A stretch of 64,000 bases of DNA from CAWDVH01 sp963805705 (GTDB lineage: Bacteria; Actinomycetota; Actinomycetes; Streptosporangiales; Streptosporangiaceae), in contig CAWDVH010000001.1 of assembly GCA_963805705.1 (NCBI GenBank), positions 992,001 to 1,056,000 on the forward strand, read 5' to 3'. Below, in pieces: positions 1 to 8,527 of this stretch. The position numbers were made by a program, and so were the translations under genes. The notes beneath the pieces are model-generated. The model worked only from the letters and a program-made list of their open reading frames with translations, had not been told where the DNA came from and did no database searches. Within the stretch, counting starts at the first letter, position 1. Every line of letters begins with the position of its first letter.

Positions 1-562
1 TCTCATAGAAGACGTCGAGTTCTTTGATAATGAAGCCCGCGGCCGTCAGCAGGTCAACGATAGGCCTGGTGAGGTTGCACCCGCCGAAAACGCGCTGCTC
101 CAGTGGGTTGAGGCGTCGTTGCCAACGGCGCACATTCTCGTCGGGGGCCAGCCCGTGCTCCAGGAAGTGCAGGGTCCCCCCGGGCTTGAGAACCCGCCGC
201 ACCTCGCGCAGGGCGGCGGCGGCGTCGGGGATGGTGCATAGCGTCCAGGTGGACAGGGCAGCGTCGTAGCTGTCGTCCTCGAAGGGCAGCGACTGGCCGT
301 CCAAGCCGGAGCGCTGCACCGGGACGCTGGCCGCCTTCAGCCGCTGGCCCGCCAGTTGCCAGCCGAGGTCGGAGGGCTCGACCGCGGCGACCCGGGTGAC
401 GGCTACCGGATAGAAGGGCACGTTGAGGCCCGAGCCGAAGCCGATCTCGACCACCCCCCCGGCCAGGCCCGCACAGACCCGGCGGCGCAGCGGCTCGGCT
501 GTCTTGGTACCGCACGCGGTGTTGAGGATCCGCGGCAGGACTCGTCTCTCGTAGAATCCCAT
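1..562 (-). CDS. class I SAM-dependent methyltransferase, 3' end cut by window edge
   Basis: Read from 562 leftwards, the frame stays open to base 1, giving about 187 residues of a UbiE/Methyltransf_11-type methyltransferase whose C-terminus lies outside the window. The SAM-binding motif I is visible as VVEIGFGSGLN, followed by an acidic end of the second strand (AAVEPSD), motif LSTWTLCTIPDA, and the typical EVRRVLKPGGTLHFLEHG. The ATG at 562 is preceded six bases upstream by AAGGAGG, so this start is secure. Substrate unknown; the family methylates quinones, lipids or small molecules. It lies 110 bases downstream of a small ABM-type gene on the same strand, so the two may be co-transcribed. 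Confidence 0.85.
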   Translation of the reverse strand, partial: MGFYERRVLPRILNTACGTKTAEPLRRRVCAGLAGGVVEIGFGSGLNVPFYPVAVTRVAAVEPSDLGWQLAGQRLKAASVPVQRSGLDGQSLPFEDDSYDAALSTWTLCTIPDAAAALREVRRVLKPGGTLHFLEHGLAPDENVRRWQRRLNPLEQRVFGGCNLTRPIVDLLTAAGFIIKELDVFYE

Positions 563-672
563 GACTGCCTCCTTGAACTGCACAATGTTCGTTCGGTTGT
601 TCCTGGTGGTCGGCTGGCTCTCTGAGTGCCTCGATGCCGCAGCCTGGCCATCCTGTGCGTCCGGCGGCCGTC

Positions 673-960
673 CTAAGCGTGCCCGACAATCTCGCATACA
701 TCGACGCTGATGAACGTCGCAGGCGCATCGGGCATGTCGCGGAGCTGGTTGAAGGCCGCCTCCGCCGCCCGGGCGTTTTCCTCCGTGTCGAAGAGCCAGA
801 AAGAATGCTGGATGATGTCACCACCTCGGCTCCGCGCCCAGTAGCCGCCCGCCGAGCCGGCCATGCCCTGCAGCATCGCAACACCCCTTTCGCCGAGCAT
901 CGCCAGCGCCTCGTCCGCCCGGTCCGGCTTGATCTTGACTCGTCCGACGACTGCCCGCAT
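673..960 (-). CDS. small dimeric alpha/beta-barrel (ABM-like) protein
   Basis: A 95-residue protein starting MRAVVGRVKIKPDRADEAL. The beta-alpha-beta pattern, the GGYWARS stretch and the C-terminal ISVDVCEIV strand fit the dimeric ferredoxin-like (antibiotic biosynthesis monooxygenase/EthD-like) fold; this is a fold-level call. Open reading continues upstream to 1101, but GGAAGGA sits about eight bases before the ATG at 960, so I take that start. Members can be cofactorless monooxygenases, heme-degrading enzymes or simple ligand binders, and no residue here decides which. It sits just upstream of the methyltransferase gene on the same strand. Confidence 0.65.
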   Translation of the reverse strand: MRAVVGRVKIKPDRADEALAMLGERGVAMLQGMAGSAGGYWARSRGGDIIQHSFWLFDTEENARAAEAAFNQLRDMPDAPATFISVDVCEIVGHA

Positions 961-1259
961 TGGCTTGTCCTTCCAGCTGTGTGCTCCCTGCATGAACGCC
1001 CACACGTTGATCACCTTCATCCCGTGGGGCCGCTCGTGCGCTGTGGTCATGAGGCCACGATGGCGCTCCGGGGCCGCCGGAGCATCGGTGAACTCACCCA
1101 TTTCTGGCTGGTTTAGGAAGCGCTTCGCCGGGCCGCGCCCTGCCGGGCCGATGAGATCCGGGCGCCCGTAGTGTCATCACTGCTGACCGTGGGACAAGCC
1201 CGTGGCAGAGGAGGAGACGCGGCTATGGCAATCGGATTCGACGGCTGGGCGGTCGTGAG

Positions 1260-1819
1260 GTGAGCGGCAAGGTAGTCGTGAACAGGTCGATGTCGCTGGA
1301 CGGCTTCATCGCCGGTCCTGACGACGCGATGGACTGGATCTTCGACTTCATGGCGCCGGACGCAGCGTGGCTGACGGAGATCGCGGCGGCCACCGGCGCC
1401 ATGCTCGTCGGCCGGCGGACCGATGAGGTAGGCGACAGGATGGACGCCAACAACGAGCGGGGGGCAGCATCGAGCGACGAGGGCTACCCCTTCTCCGGAC
1501 CCTCGTTCGTCCTCACCCATAGGCCGCCGGACCCGCCGGCCCGGGGGTCACGTACCTCGCCGGTGACATCGGGGAAGCGGTCGCCACGGCACTGAACGCG
1601 GCGGGCGGCAAGGACCTCGAAATCCTCGGCGCTGACGTGGCCGGCCAGTGCCTGCAGCGGGGACTCGTGGACGAGATCCTGGTATACGTCCTGCCGGTGC
1701 TGCTCGGCGACGGCATCCGGTTCTACTCCTCCCCGGGTCTCGCGAGGATTGACCTGGAACCGCTCGACAGCACGCGGCACGGAGCCGTCACTGTCCTTCG
1801 CTTCCGCGTCCGCAAGTAG
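1260..1819 (+). pseudogene. RibD C-terminal/dihydrofolate-reductase-like protein, frameshifted
   Basis: The N-terminal part from the GTG at 1260 reads VVNRSMSLDGFIAGPDD...MLVGRRTDE...FVLTHRPPDPP, typical of the RibD_C/DHFR-like family. After about 1535 the family pattern continues in another frame: GVTYLAGDIGEAV...LEILGADVAGQCLQRGLVDE, then VYVLPVLLGDGIRFY and a stop at 1819. One base appears to be missing in the GC run near 1530-1545 (a CCCGGGGG stretch). Joined, the product would be about 186 residues, normal for the family. Either a real pseudogene or a consensus error; otherwise a flavin/NADPH-type reductase of unknown substrate. Confidence 0.75.
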
Positions 1820-1857
1820 TCATCGGTGTAGTACTGCGACCAGTCCCTGGCGCATAT

Positions 1858-1877
1858 GACTCTATCTAGGTAGAGTC
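1858..1877. promoter_or_regulatory. palindromic operator in front of the PadR gene
   Basis: GACTCTATCTAGGTAGAGTC is a near-perfect 20-base dyad (one mismatched pair) ending six bases before the PadR start codon. TATCTA/TAGAT-type dyads are usual for PadR-family autoregulation, so repressor binding here would block transcription or initiation of the PadR-membrane protein pair. Confidence 0.65.
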
Positions 1878-1883
1878 TGGTCC

Positions 1884-2225
1884 ATGCCACCTCGCACGGC
1901 GCTGTCTGCTCAGACCCGAGCGGTTCTGGCCGCTTTTGCCTCCCAGCCGTCGGAATGGCGGCACGGCTATGACCTAGCTCGCGAAACCGGACTGAAGTCC
2001 GGAACCTTGTACCCGATCCTGATCCGGCTCGCTGACAGGAAGACCGTCGAGGCTTGCTGGGAAGCCGATCAGCCCGCAGGGCGGCCGAGACGTCACCTGT
2101 ATCGGCTCACGAGCCAAGGACTGCAAGCCGCGACAGCAGCGCTGGCCGTCGCCCCGGCAACGGCCAGCGCTAGTCGGCCGCAGCGGGCCGCGGCCGCTCG
2201 ACGGCTGGCCGGTGGGTGCTCGTGA
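1884..2225 (+). CDS. PadR-family transcriptional regulator
   Basis: A 113-residue winged-helix protein. The PadR signature is clear: HGYDLARETGLKSGTLYPIL, then LADRK and GRPRRHLYRLTSQG (the wing). It is short, lacking the long C-terminal dimerisation helices of large PadR proteins, as in the PadR-s2 subgroup. Its stop overlaps the next start (TGATG at 2223), so it is translationally coupled to the membrane protein that follows, the common actinobacterial arrangement in which PadR represses its partner until a ligand or membrane signal appears. A dyad immediately upstream is the likely autoregulatory site. Confidence 0.88.
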   Translation: MPPRTALSAQTRAVLAAFASQPSEWRHGYDLARETGLKSGTLYPILIRLADRKTVEACWEADQPAGRPRRHLYRLTSQGLQAATAALAVAPATASASRPQRAAAARRLAGGCS

Positions 2226-3379
2226 TGGAGCGGCTGACACGACTGCTGGCCGGCCTGCTGGGCACTACGGCACGGGTGCTTCCACCGGCACGGCGGCAGT
2301 GGGCCGAGGCAATGCAGGCTGAGGCCGGTCAGGTTCCGGCCGGGTGGCCTCAGCTGCACTGGCTGGCGGGCGGACTGTGGCTGGTTGCGAGGGAGACCAT
2401 CATGGCACGCAAGATCGTTTACTGGATTGGGCTGGGCGTGGTGGCGGCTGCGGCGGCATGCGCGATATGGCTGAGCTGGCGGACCGTGCCGACAGCCGAT
2501 CCGGAGAGCGTGACCGACCGGGTCCGGGTCCTAGTCGGAGCGTCCGCGCTCCTGGTCGTGCCCTGGGCTGGCCGCCGGAGCGGCTTGTTCGGGCCGGTTG
2601 GCCGCGGCATTACACCGCGGCTAGTGCGGGTGGCTGGCTGCGTGGCCATCTGCGGCCTCGGCCTGTCGATCGTGCATCTGGACAGGAACGCTGGCGCCGG
2701 CGGCGTCCTTGGCTCGGGCACCATCAGCTGGCCCCGAGAGATCGCCGGGCTGGCGCTGATGGGAGCCGTGGCTGCCATGCCACCTGTGATCAGGGCGCTC
2801 AAGCCGCAGGCCGATGCCGGCGTGGTGTGGGGACCTGCCGGAGTGATGGCTGTTGCCGCCTTCGCGGTCCTGCCGATGCAAGTGCTCACGATCCTGTACG
2901 TGGCCGGGATCCTCGCCGCCACGTCGCGCCGGTCACCGGTGACCGGCGCGGCTCTCGCCATTGGCACGATAACTGGCCTGGCTACAGGCTTGATCTTTTA
3001 CGGAGTACTGGCGATCCCATCCGATATCGTCCTGACTGGCGGTATCGTCCTGATCATCTTCCTCATTCTGGCGGCAATCCCGTTTCTGGTCGCCGCCCCG
3101 GCTGGCATAGCGGCCGCGTGGCTGCTGTCGGGCATAGAGGATCCGCAAGAACTGCGAGCGCGGCGAGTCCGCCAGGGATTGCTCGCGGGCGCGATCGCCG
3201 GAGCTGCCGGCGGCCTGCTCATTACGGTCAGCGCCATGGGTCTCGGGATCATGATGATCATCGGCCCGCTGGCCGGAGCTGCCGGCGGCGCGTTCGGCGG
3301 CGCCATCGCCGCCGCTCATCCGCGCAGGTCACTACCTGGCGGCTCCAGGGCCGCCGGAATGTTCGTCTCTGGCCCGTAA
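2225..3379 (+). CDS. multi-pass membrane protein coupled to PadR regulator
   Basis: About 384 residues from the ATG at 2225 that overlaps the PadR stop codon. After a basic, amphipathic N-terminus (ARRQWAEAM) come roughly eight to nine hydrophobic segments, including IVYWIGLGVVAAAAACAIW and IVLIIFLILAAIPFLVAAP, ending in an Ala/Gly-rich helix and a short basic tail. No catalytic motif is visible. Proteins of this layout next to small PadR regulators are common in actinomycetes and largely uncharacterised; a stress or permease role is possible but unsupported. Confidence 0.7.
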   Translation: MERLTRLLAGLLGTTARVLPPARRQWAEAMQAEAGQVPAGWPQLHWLAGGLWLVARETIMARKIVYWIGLGVVAAAAACAIWLSWRTVPTADPESVTDRVRVLVGASALLVVPWAGRRSGLFGPVGRGITPRLVRVAGCVAICGLGLSIVHLDRNAGAGGVLGSGTISWPREIAGLALMGAVAAMPPVIRALKPQADAGVVWGPAGVMAVAAFAVLPMQVLTILYVAGILAATSRRSPVTGAALAIGTITGLATGLIFYGVLAIPSDIVLTGGIVLIIFLILAAIPFLVAAPAGIAAAWLLSGIEDPQELRARRVRQGLLAGAIAGAAGGLLITVSAMGLGIMMIIGPLAGAAGGAFGGAIAAAHPRRSLPGGSRAAGMFVSGP

Positions 3380-3509
3380 CCAGTCAGGCCCTCATCCAGT
3401 CATGCCCTGCCTAAATCTTCGCCGTCGTCCTCGTGGCTGCGGATCCCTGGGGAGCGGGCGGCGGGTTAATACCCGGCGAATGCCGACGGCGAAGCGGCCG
3501 CAGGCATGA

Positions 3510-3552
3510 GAGCGGGTGACGAGAATCGAACTCGCACGATCAGCCTGGGAAG
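3510..3552 (-). repeat. 3' fragment of tRNA-Gly(CCC), distal attachment-site remnant
   Basis: These 43 bases match the 3' half of the intact tRNA-Gly at 16490-16563 with two mismatches, from the acceptor end through the T-arm to the anticodon loop, in the same orientation. Homology stops at GGGAAG, inside the anticodon region. This is what an integrase leaves at the far end of an element inserted into a tRNA 3' end, so it marks the outer (left) boundary of the island. The rest of the 3380-3707 gap shows no convincing gene. Confidence 0.8.
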
Positions 3553-3707
3553 TCAACGTCGCGACTGCGCGCCGACTGCTGACGCTGTGACCTGCGCACG
3601 CCGACTTGGTCTTCCGCGATTGACCGCTGTTATCCGAGGCCATCCACGCTGACGGGCGCGTAGCGGGCACGGCTTACGTCCTTGGATTCTCAGTCGACCA
3701 TGACGAC

Positions 3708-4334
3708 CTACTCGCGGCCGACCCAGGTGGCGACGCACGCCTCGTTGCCCTCGGGATCGGCAAGGACCCACCACATCGGCGCCTGCGCGGCGGAGACCAG
3801 GTGGCCGCCCGCAGCCAGGGCGGCGGCGATCCGGGCCTCGGCCTGCTCATGCGGGACGGCGATGTCGATATGCATGCGGTTGCGTTGCAGGCGCGGGGCA
3901 TCCATTCGCTGGAACTCAAAGCCCGGACCTCGACCCGACGGGTCGGACAGGTAGTCGTCGCCGACCTGGCGGTAACCGAGCAACGCTCGCCAGAACGGCA
4001 GCACATCTGCGAGGACGAGTGCGTCGATCGTGACGTTGACGAGCTGGACGGCGCTCGGATCGGCCACCATGCCCAGCGTCTGCGCGGCAGCTGAGATCTG
4101 CCGGGCCAGCGCGATGTCGCGGGTGTTCAGGCTCACGGTGACGCCCGTGTGCCGTAGGTCGACACTGACATACTGCTCGCCGGCGCTGGCGATCCGCCCG
4201 ATCTCGTTGACGAACGCGACGCCTTTCGCGAGCGAGCCGGTCCGGAAGTGGGCCGAGACCACGTGGTACAGGACGCGCCAGTCATCGACACCGTCTGCCG
4301 CGTGAAACTGCCCGGCCGTGATCCGCTCAGTCAC
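3708..4334 (-). CDS. pterin-dehydratase-like domain fused to VOC/glyoxalase domain
   Basis: About 208 residues. Residues 1-85 follow the pterin-4a-carbinolamine dehydratase fold (ITAGQFH...DWRVLYHVVSAHF...GVAFVNEIGRIA...VTVSLNTRDIALARQI). Residues 95-208 are a glyoxalase/bleomycin-resistance (VOC) half (VNVTIDALVLADVLPFWRAL, DPSGRGPGFEFQRM, MHIDIAVPHEQAEARI, VLADPEGNEACV). The dehydratase signature histidines appear replaced (QYVS where HHPD is usual), so that domain is probably structural. The GTG at 4334 is the preferred start; a TTG at 4343 is possible. It lies just inside the left island boundary and is the only clearly intact enzyme-like gene there besides the lysozyme-like one. Confidence 0.75.
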   Translation of the reverse strand: MTERITAGQFHAADGVDDWRVLYHVVSAHFRTGSLAKGVAFVNEIGRIASAGEQYVSVDLRHTGVTVSLNTRDIALARQISAAAQTLGMVADPSAVQLVNVTIDALVLADVLPFWRALLGYRQVGDDYLSDPSGRGPGFEFQRMDAPRLQRNRMHIDIAVPHEQAEARIAAALAAGGHLVSAAQAPMWWVLADPEGNEACVATWVGRE

Positions 4335-4369
4335 GCCGGCCAAACTAACACCGAGGCCGGACAGGCAGC

Positions 4370-4642
4370 GTGGCAGATGCAGCCAAAGCCACAGCGCGGC
4401 GCTGGCGGCGTGTCCTACCTAAGGCCGAGAACGGTCAGCAGAGCATCGTCGATGCACCACCGCTGCTCTGGGCTCAGACGACCAACAAGGTTGCCCAACC
4501 GGCTGGTGTCGACGGCGCCGACTTGTTCAACGAGTACACGCGTCGCCTCGCCGAGGAGATCGATCTCAGGACGGAGGCCGTCGCGTTTCCTGGAGAGTCA
4601 TATGGGTACCGGACCGCGCGGAATCGGCTGCGCACTCATTGA
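4370..4642 (+). other. unassigned open frame, possible gene relic
   Basis: An open frame of 90 codons. The middle (GQQSIVDAPPLLWAQ, then LFNEYTRRLAEEIDLR) has protein-like composition and faintly recalls the central part of DUF2252 proteins such as the one at 12742-14211, but the ends do not, and there is no good ribosome-binding site. I cannot assign it; it may be a decayed fragment lying between the VOC gene and the integrase relic. Confidence 0.2.
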
Positions 4643-4792
4643 TCCGCTGAGTACAATAACTGGCTCTAGGTTACCGCTGTTAATGCCCCGTTAATGACCC
4701 GCCGCGGCGTCTTGCGGTTCTGGTGAGGCACAGGCGATGGCTTCCGATGATCATCGGGCACAGGCTGGACCCGATTCACCAAGTCAAGCCAG

Positions 4793-5112
4793 GTGGCTTA
4801 CCCTCTGCTTTCGCCGACGACAGGGCGAGATGCTATCAATGCCGTCACGGTTCACGTCGGCCGACCCGAACCCGCGAGGTCGTCTAGACCTGGGCCATGG
4901 CGGCTGGTGAGTTTCTTGCTGGCGCATACCGGCCTACGGTGGGGCGAGGCATCGCGCTGCGGGTATGTGATACCGACCTTAACCGCAGCATCGACGTCCG
5001 ACGGGCCTTACGCGGATGTCGGCTGCCGCCTTGTCCTCGGCAGCCCGAAATCTCATCGGTCAAGGGACGGTCCCGATCCGGCCCTTCCTCGCTGGCGAGA
5101 TACTCAGGCTAG
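4793..5112 (+). pseudogene. tyrosine recombinase (integrase) relic
   Basis: Fragments of one integrase catalytic domain appear in successive frames: LVSFLLAHTGLRWGEAS (box I, with the catalytic Arg in TGLRWGE), then ALRVCDTDLNRSIDVRRA in a second frame, then YADVGCRLVLGSPKSHRS back in the first frame (the beta-hairpin before box II). At least two frame changes are needed and the HxxR and Tyr boxes are absent, so it is dead. It lies between two tRNA-Gly fragments and is the remains of the enzyme that probably inserted one of the stacked elements. Positions 4643-4792 show nothing else. Confidence 0.75.
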
Positions 5113-5259
5113 CAATGGACTTTACCTCTATGTTACGGTTCCATGACCGACACTTGACCTTGGCGCATCAAAAAGGAGTCATGGAGTCGGAGTGATCGGC
5201 AGGTGACGTGGCCATCGGCTCAACCCTCGGCCACGGCCGGCCGAAAAGAGGATGGGGGC

Positions 5260-5784
5260 ATGGCCATGACGGGGACCAACGATGACAAGCTGATCAAGAT
5301 GGTCAGGGAGGCGGGCCACCAGTACGGCCCGGCCATCCTGGCCACGTCTAAGCGCGAGGGAGTCCCACTTGCTCTTGCGCTCGCTCTGGTTGAGCAAGAA
5401 TCGGGATTCATAAACCAGTTCGGCTGTGACCAAGGCCCCCAGAGTACCGCGCCCTGGTGTCATCAACTGGTGACGCGCGATCGTGTTCAGGCGCTCATTA
5501 GGCACGTCGAGGGCGGCGGCATCTCGAATGGGGTGGGTCTGACCCAGCTCACCACGATCGGCTTGATCCGGCAGGCCGAGGCCGCGGGCGGCGCCCACAG
5601 GGTCCGCCCTCAGTGCCGAGTCGGATTCCGGCTCCTTCACGGCCTGATCGAGCGGCACGGAGAGGTAGACGGAATCGGCTGCTACAACGGTGGCGAGGGA
5701 AACCCGATACTCAGTTACGCGAAATCAGTTGGTGCCCTTCGCGACAGATGGCAGGCTACTATCAATCACACGCTCCTCGGGTGA
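5260..5784 (+). CDS. lysozyme/transglycosylase-like protein
   Basis: About 174 residues from the ATG at 5260, with AAGAGGA upstream. The pattern IKMVREAGHQYGPAILATS...LALALALVEQESGF, then GVGLTQLTTIG, then CYNGG and SYAKSVGALRDRW resembles the SLT/lysozyme fold: the Glu of VEQESGF would be the catalytic acid, and GLTQLT matches the Q-loop. No signal peptide is evident, as in phage or conjugative-element hydrolases that depend on other export routes. In an element remnant its likely job was local opening of peptidoglycan for transfer or release. Confidence 0.65.
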   Translation: MAMTGTNDDKLIKMVREAGHQYGPAILATSKREGVPLALALALVEQESGFINQFGCDQGPQSTAPWCHQLVTRDRVQALIRHVEGGGISNGVGLTQLTTIGLIRQAEAAGGAHRVRPQCRVGFRLLHGLIERHGEVDGIGCYNGGEGNPILSYAKSVGALRDRWQATINHTLLG

Positions 5785-5983
5785 GGGACTGCCGCATCGG
5801 GTGATGCGGCAATCCGTGCGACCTGACGCTGACCACTCCCTACACCGTGGGACCTGACGTCAAGGCGCCGCAACCGGGCCCGCTAATGGCCCGGAGTTTT
5901 CGCAAGGACCGGTGCTGATGGGTGCCCTGATCCTGCCCCGTTTGGGACTGCCCCGGCTTTAGTTGACTCGGGGGCTGGGTGGT

Positions 5984-6043
5984 TCAGGCTGCATGGGCAA
6001 CCGTGTTGATTGTCTCGTATTCGATGAAGGTGAGCCGGCCGAG
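5984..6043 (-). pseudogene. C-terminal scrap of IS3-family transposase
   Basis: On the minus strand the last codons read RLTFIEYETINTVAHAA and a stop, matching the usual C-terminus of IS3-family OrfB proteins (...P.EYE......A.A). Only about 20 codons survive. Just beyond the stop, a GC-rich stretch (5941-5975, including CCCCGGCTTTAG) may be part of the element's terminal repeat. The remaining gap 5785-5983 holds no gene. Confidence 0.5.
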
Positions 6044-6051
6044 TCAATCAG

Positions 6052-6830
6052 CTAGCGCACCAGCGCGGATCGCAGCGCCGCTAGGTCGGGCGCGCCGACG
6101 CCGTGCGCCGTGAGGTACCCGTATACCGATCCGCCGCCGGCCGCCCTGGCCCAGGCCAGCACGTTCAGGATCAGCCCAGCCGGGCTGGAGAGCAGTTCAG
6201 CGGTCACGCTGCCGCCCAGGCCGGTGGCCTTCAGCCTGCCGATCACCGCAGTGCTGTCAGGGTCGAGGTACACCGAGCTAAGCGAGTAGTCCGCCCCGAT
6301 CAGCTCGTCGGGAACGCCGAGCACGGCCAGCACCAGCGCGATCACGACGCCGGTCCGGTCCTGGCCCGCAGCGCAGTGCACCAGCGCGGGAAGCGCGCCA
6401 GGCGCGCACAGTTCCCTGACCGCCGCGCCGATCGAGTCGCCGCACTCGTCGAGCATGTAGCGATACTCCTCGCCCAGGCGGCCAGCCCGGTCAGCGGGGG
6501 CAGCCCGGCCGGGTCGCGGACAATCGGGGCGCGCACGATCCGGGCTGGCAGCCCGGCCACGGCGCTCGGCCTCTCCTCCACCTCGATGTCCGCGCGCAGG
6601 TCCACGATCGTACGCAGGTCCAGCACGGCCAGCCCGGCGGCGCCTTGGCTGTCGAGCCGGTGCAGGCTGTCGGAGCGGAACAGGGTCCGCCAGACCACGC
6701 AATCGCCCGCATATGTCGGGTAACCGCCCACGTCGCGCAAGTTGAAGGTGCCGTCCACCCGGAGGTGCCGCCCGTCGGCCAGCGCGATGTCCTGGATCTC
6801 GCGTTCCGTGCGCCCGGCAGTCCGCGTCAA
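6052..6830 (-). pseudogene. tyrosine-protein phosphatase, frameshifted
   Basis: The N-terminal half (from about 6830) reads RHLRVDGTFNLRDVGGYP...VVWRTLFRSDSLHRLD...TIVDLRADIE, the start of the Y_phosphatase3/LipA-type family. From about 6478 the family continues in another frame: EEYRYMLDECGDSIGAAVRE, then the P-loop VHCAAGQDRTGVV (Cys-x5-Arg intact) and a helical C-terminus. One base seems to be lost near 6478. Joined length about 259 residues, normal for the family. It would dephosphorylate phosphotyrosine or phosphoinositide. A TTG near 6830 is the most upstream plausible start. Confidence 0.75.
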
Positions 6831-6840
6831 CTAACCGTTC

Positions 6841-6886
6841 CTCTCCGGTCGTCGATCCCGTATGGGACGATCTCATACCCGGAGAG
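6841..6886. repeat. inverted repeat upstream of the phosphatase gene
   Basis: CTCTCCGG at 6841-6848 is repeated inverted as CCGGAGAG at 6879-6886, 30 bases apart, just upstream of the broken phosphatase. It could be an operator or a hairpin; no regulator is adjacent. Confidence 0.35.
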
Positions 6887-7030
6887 GCGCGAGGCGGTGC
6901 AAACCACCGAGTGTTAGTGCCTGCGGACGCGCGCCGGGGGTTGCAACCACCTGATCCATGCGGCTCGAAGCCGCACGGCCTTGGCACGGCGGCAGTGGCA
7001 GCGCGACAGTGCGCTCCTTAGAGTGGCCAT

Positions 7031-7474
7031 ATGGCGGACACTGTGACCGCGTTTCCTGAAGAACGGCGGATCGCAGGTGAGGGCTGGAGCCTGCGAGCCG
7101 AGCGTGTCGAGATACTAGGCGGCGGCGCGTGGCGTGCGCTCATCGGCGTTCGGCGCGATCTTAATCTCTTGGTGTCCGGGGCAGACCTGGGCTACGAGGT
7201 TGAGGTGGAAGCCTGGGCTGGTGAGCCTGAGGAGTCCGATGGCGTGGCCGTGATCGATGCTGGTGACGGCGTCCCTAGGGTGGCCCGGGTGCCGCTGTGC
7301 GGATGCGGGGACCGCGGCTGCGGCAATGCCGGGGTGCAGTTCGGCAAGTGGCTGGCCGGTGGCGAACTGCCCGCGCTGGTCGGCTTGCTGAGGGAGTTTC
7401 CCTGGTCTGAGAAAATCCCTACTCACTCGAACGTGGTTCGAGGTGACGGACTGGCAGCGATAACGGCACCGTAG
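7031..7474 (+). CDS. hypothetical protein with Cys-rich CGCGDRGCGN motif
   Basis: A 147-residue soluble protein from the ATG at 7031. It is acidic, beta-rich by pattern, and has one compact cysteine cluster, PLCGCGDRGCGNAG, near residue 100, which could bind zinc or form a knuckle. No family recognised. It ends 80 bases before the second tRNA-Gly fragment, so it is the last gene of the outer island segment. Confidence 0.6.
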   Translation: MADTVTAFPEERRIAGEGWSLRAERVEILGGGAWRALIGVRRDLNLLVSGADLGYEVEVEAWAGEPEESDGVAVIDAGDGVPRVARVPLCGCGDRGCGNAGVQFGKWLAGGELPALVGLLREFPWSEKIPTHSNVVRGDGLAAITAP

Positions 7475-7556
7475 GACGATCCGCCCCCAGGCGCGAAACC
7501 CTACCTAGGCATCGGCGTCTCACGTACCCGAGGGCCGAAGCCCAGGTCTTCACATT

Positions 7557-7603
7557 GAGCGGGTGACGAGAATCGAACTCGCACTATCAGCATGGGAAGC
7601 TGA
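7557..7603 (-). repeat. 3' fragment of tRNA-Gly(CCC), internal attachment-site remnant
   Basis: These 47 bases match the 3' half of the tRNA-Gly at 16490-16563 with one mismatch (CATGGG for CTTGGG in the anticodon loop) and in the same orientation, ending at GGGAAGCTGA. This splits the island into an outer segment (about 3.5-7.6 kb) and an inner one (about 7.6-16.5 kb), as expected if two elements integrated in turn at the same tRNA. Confidence 0.85.
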
Positions 7604-8008
7604 ACGATCACGCCTGGTTGCGGGCCTGACCTGCCAACTCTCGGGTCAGGACTACCCGTGGCTGACCCCTCGTCCCCCTGGTTAAATGGCCCGCTAATGG
7701 CCCGCTGACCTTGCGCCGATCTGGGATGATCCCGCGTCCCAGGTCGGCGCACGCCTGGGACGGGCCAGCACGGACGCTGACATCTGATCCCTTGCATGCC
7801 TGGCCAAGTTGCCCAGGATGGTGGCTGTGCTCGTAAGCTATCTGCGCGTCCGTAGGAGACCGCCCCAGGCCAAGCTCGTCGGTGTCGGTCCGAGGTGTCA
7901 GCGCGCTACAGCATGTGAACGCGCAGCCCCCATTGTCAGTAGTAATGGCAAACGCGAATAGCATGGTGATCTTGTAACGGTAGGGTCGGCGCGCCTAGCA
8001 TTTTCGCC
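7604..8008. other. non-coding stretch after the tRNA fragment
   Basis: No convincing gene. It contains a short internal direct repeat (ATGGCCCGCT twice, 7685-7706) that also occurs in part near 5880 in the outer island segment. Possibly decayed integrase 3' or attachment-flanking sequence. Confidence 0.4.
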
Positions 8009-8527
8009 ATGACACCGGAGCCGCCGACGCAGGCCGAGCTTGAGCGGCAGCGCGCTAATATCGAGGCCAGTTTCCGTGCGGGCTGGGTACCGGAGGGCGT
8101 CGGCCAGCCACGAACTTTGACCGCAGCTGAGTACACCGAGGCGCGCAAGCTGATCACTGAAGCCGTGAGCCGCTTGAGTCACCTGGAGCCTGCGATTGTC
8201 CAGGCCGTCCGTGAGGGCGCCCGGCCGGGGGACGCGCTGCCGCCCCGAGAACGCAAGCCATTCATAACGGGAGTAAGCGACGACGCCGAGGTGATCATCA
8301 CCAGCCACGGGGCCGTGCAACACGTGGCGGTTCTGTTCTCGCACGACAGCTTCCCCGGCGTCCGGTTCGGTCACCGGTTCACCCCGCCCTCAGATAAGCA
8401 CGCCGAGATTTGGCTGATGGAGGAGATCGAGACCGGTGCGTTGCACAGGATGATGAAAGTCCCGCCATGGGCCGACGATGAAGGCACCATCTGGACGTCC
8501 TGGGGTGTGGCGCCTTCTGATCCGTAG
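8009..8527 (+). CDS. hypothetical protein
   Basis: A 172-residue soluble protein. The N-terminal third is charged and helical (QAELERQRANIEASF, EYTEARKLITEAVSRLSHLE), and the rest is mixed beta (DDAEVIITSHGAVQHVAVLF, HAEIWLMEEIETGALHRM). No known domain recognised. Codon use is typical of a real high-GC gene. It is the first gene inside the inner island segment. Confidence 0.6.
   Translation: MTPEPPTQAELERQRANIEASFRAGWVPEGVGQPRTLTAAEYTEARKLITEAVSRLSHLEPAIVQAVREGARPGDALPPRERKPFITGVSDDAEVIITSHGAVQHVAVLFSHDSFPGVRFGHRFTPPSDKHAEIWLMEEIETGALHRMMKVPPWADDEGTIWTSWGVAPSDP

Noticed and set aside
54..884. Long minus-strand frame overlapping the first methyltransferase
   Set aside because: It is a different frame from the clear methyltransferase and has Arg/Pro/Gly-rich nonsense composition.
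2344..3414. A second plus-strand frame across the PadR-partner membrane protein
   Set aside because: Arg/Gly-rich shadow frame; the overlapping frame starting at 2225 gives proper membrane helices and is coupled to PadR.
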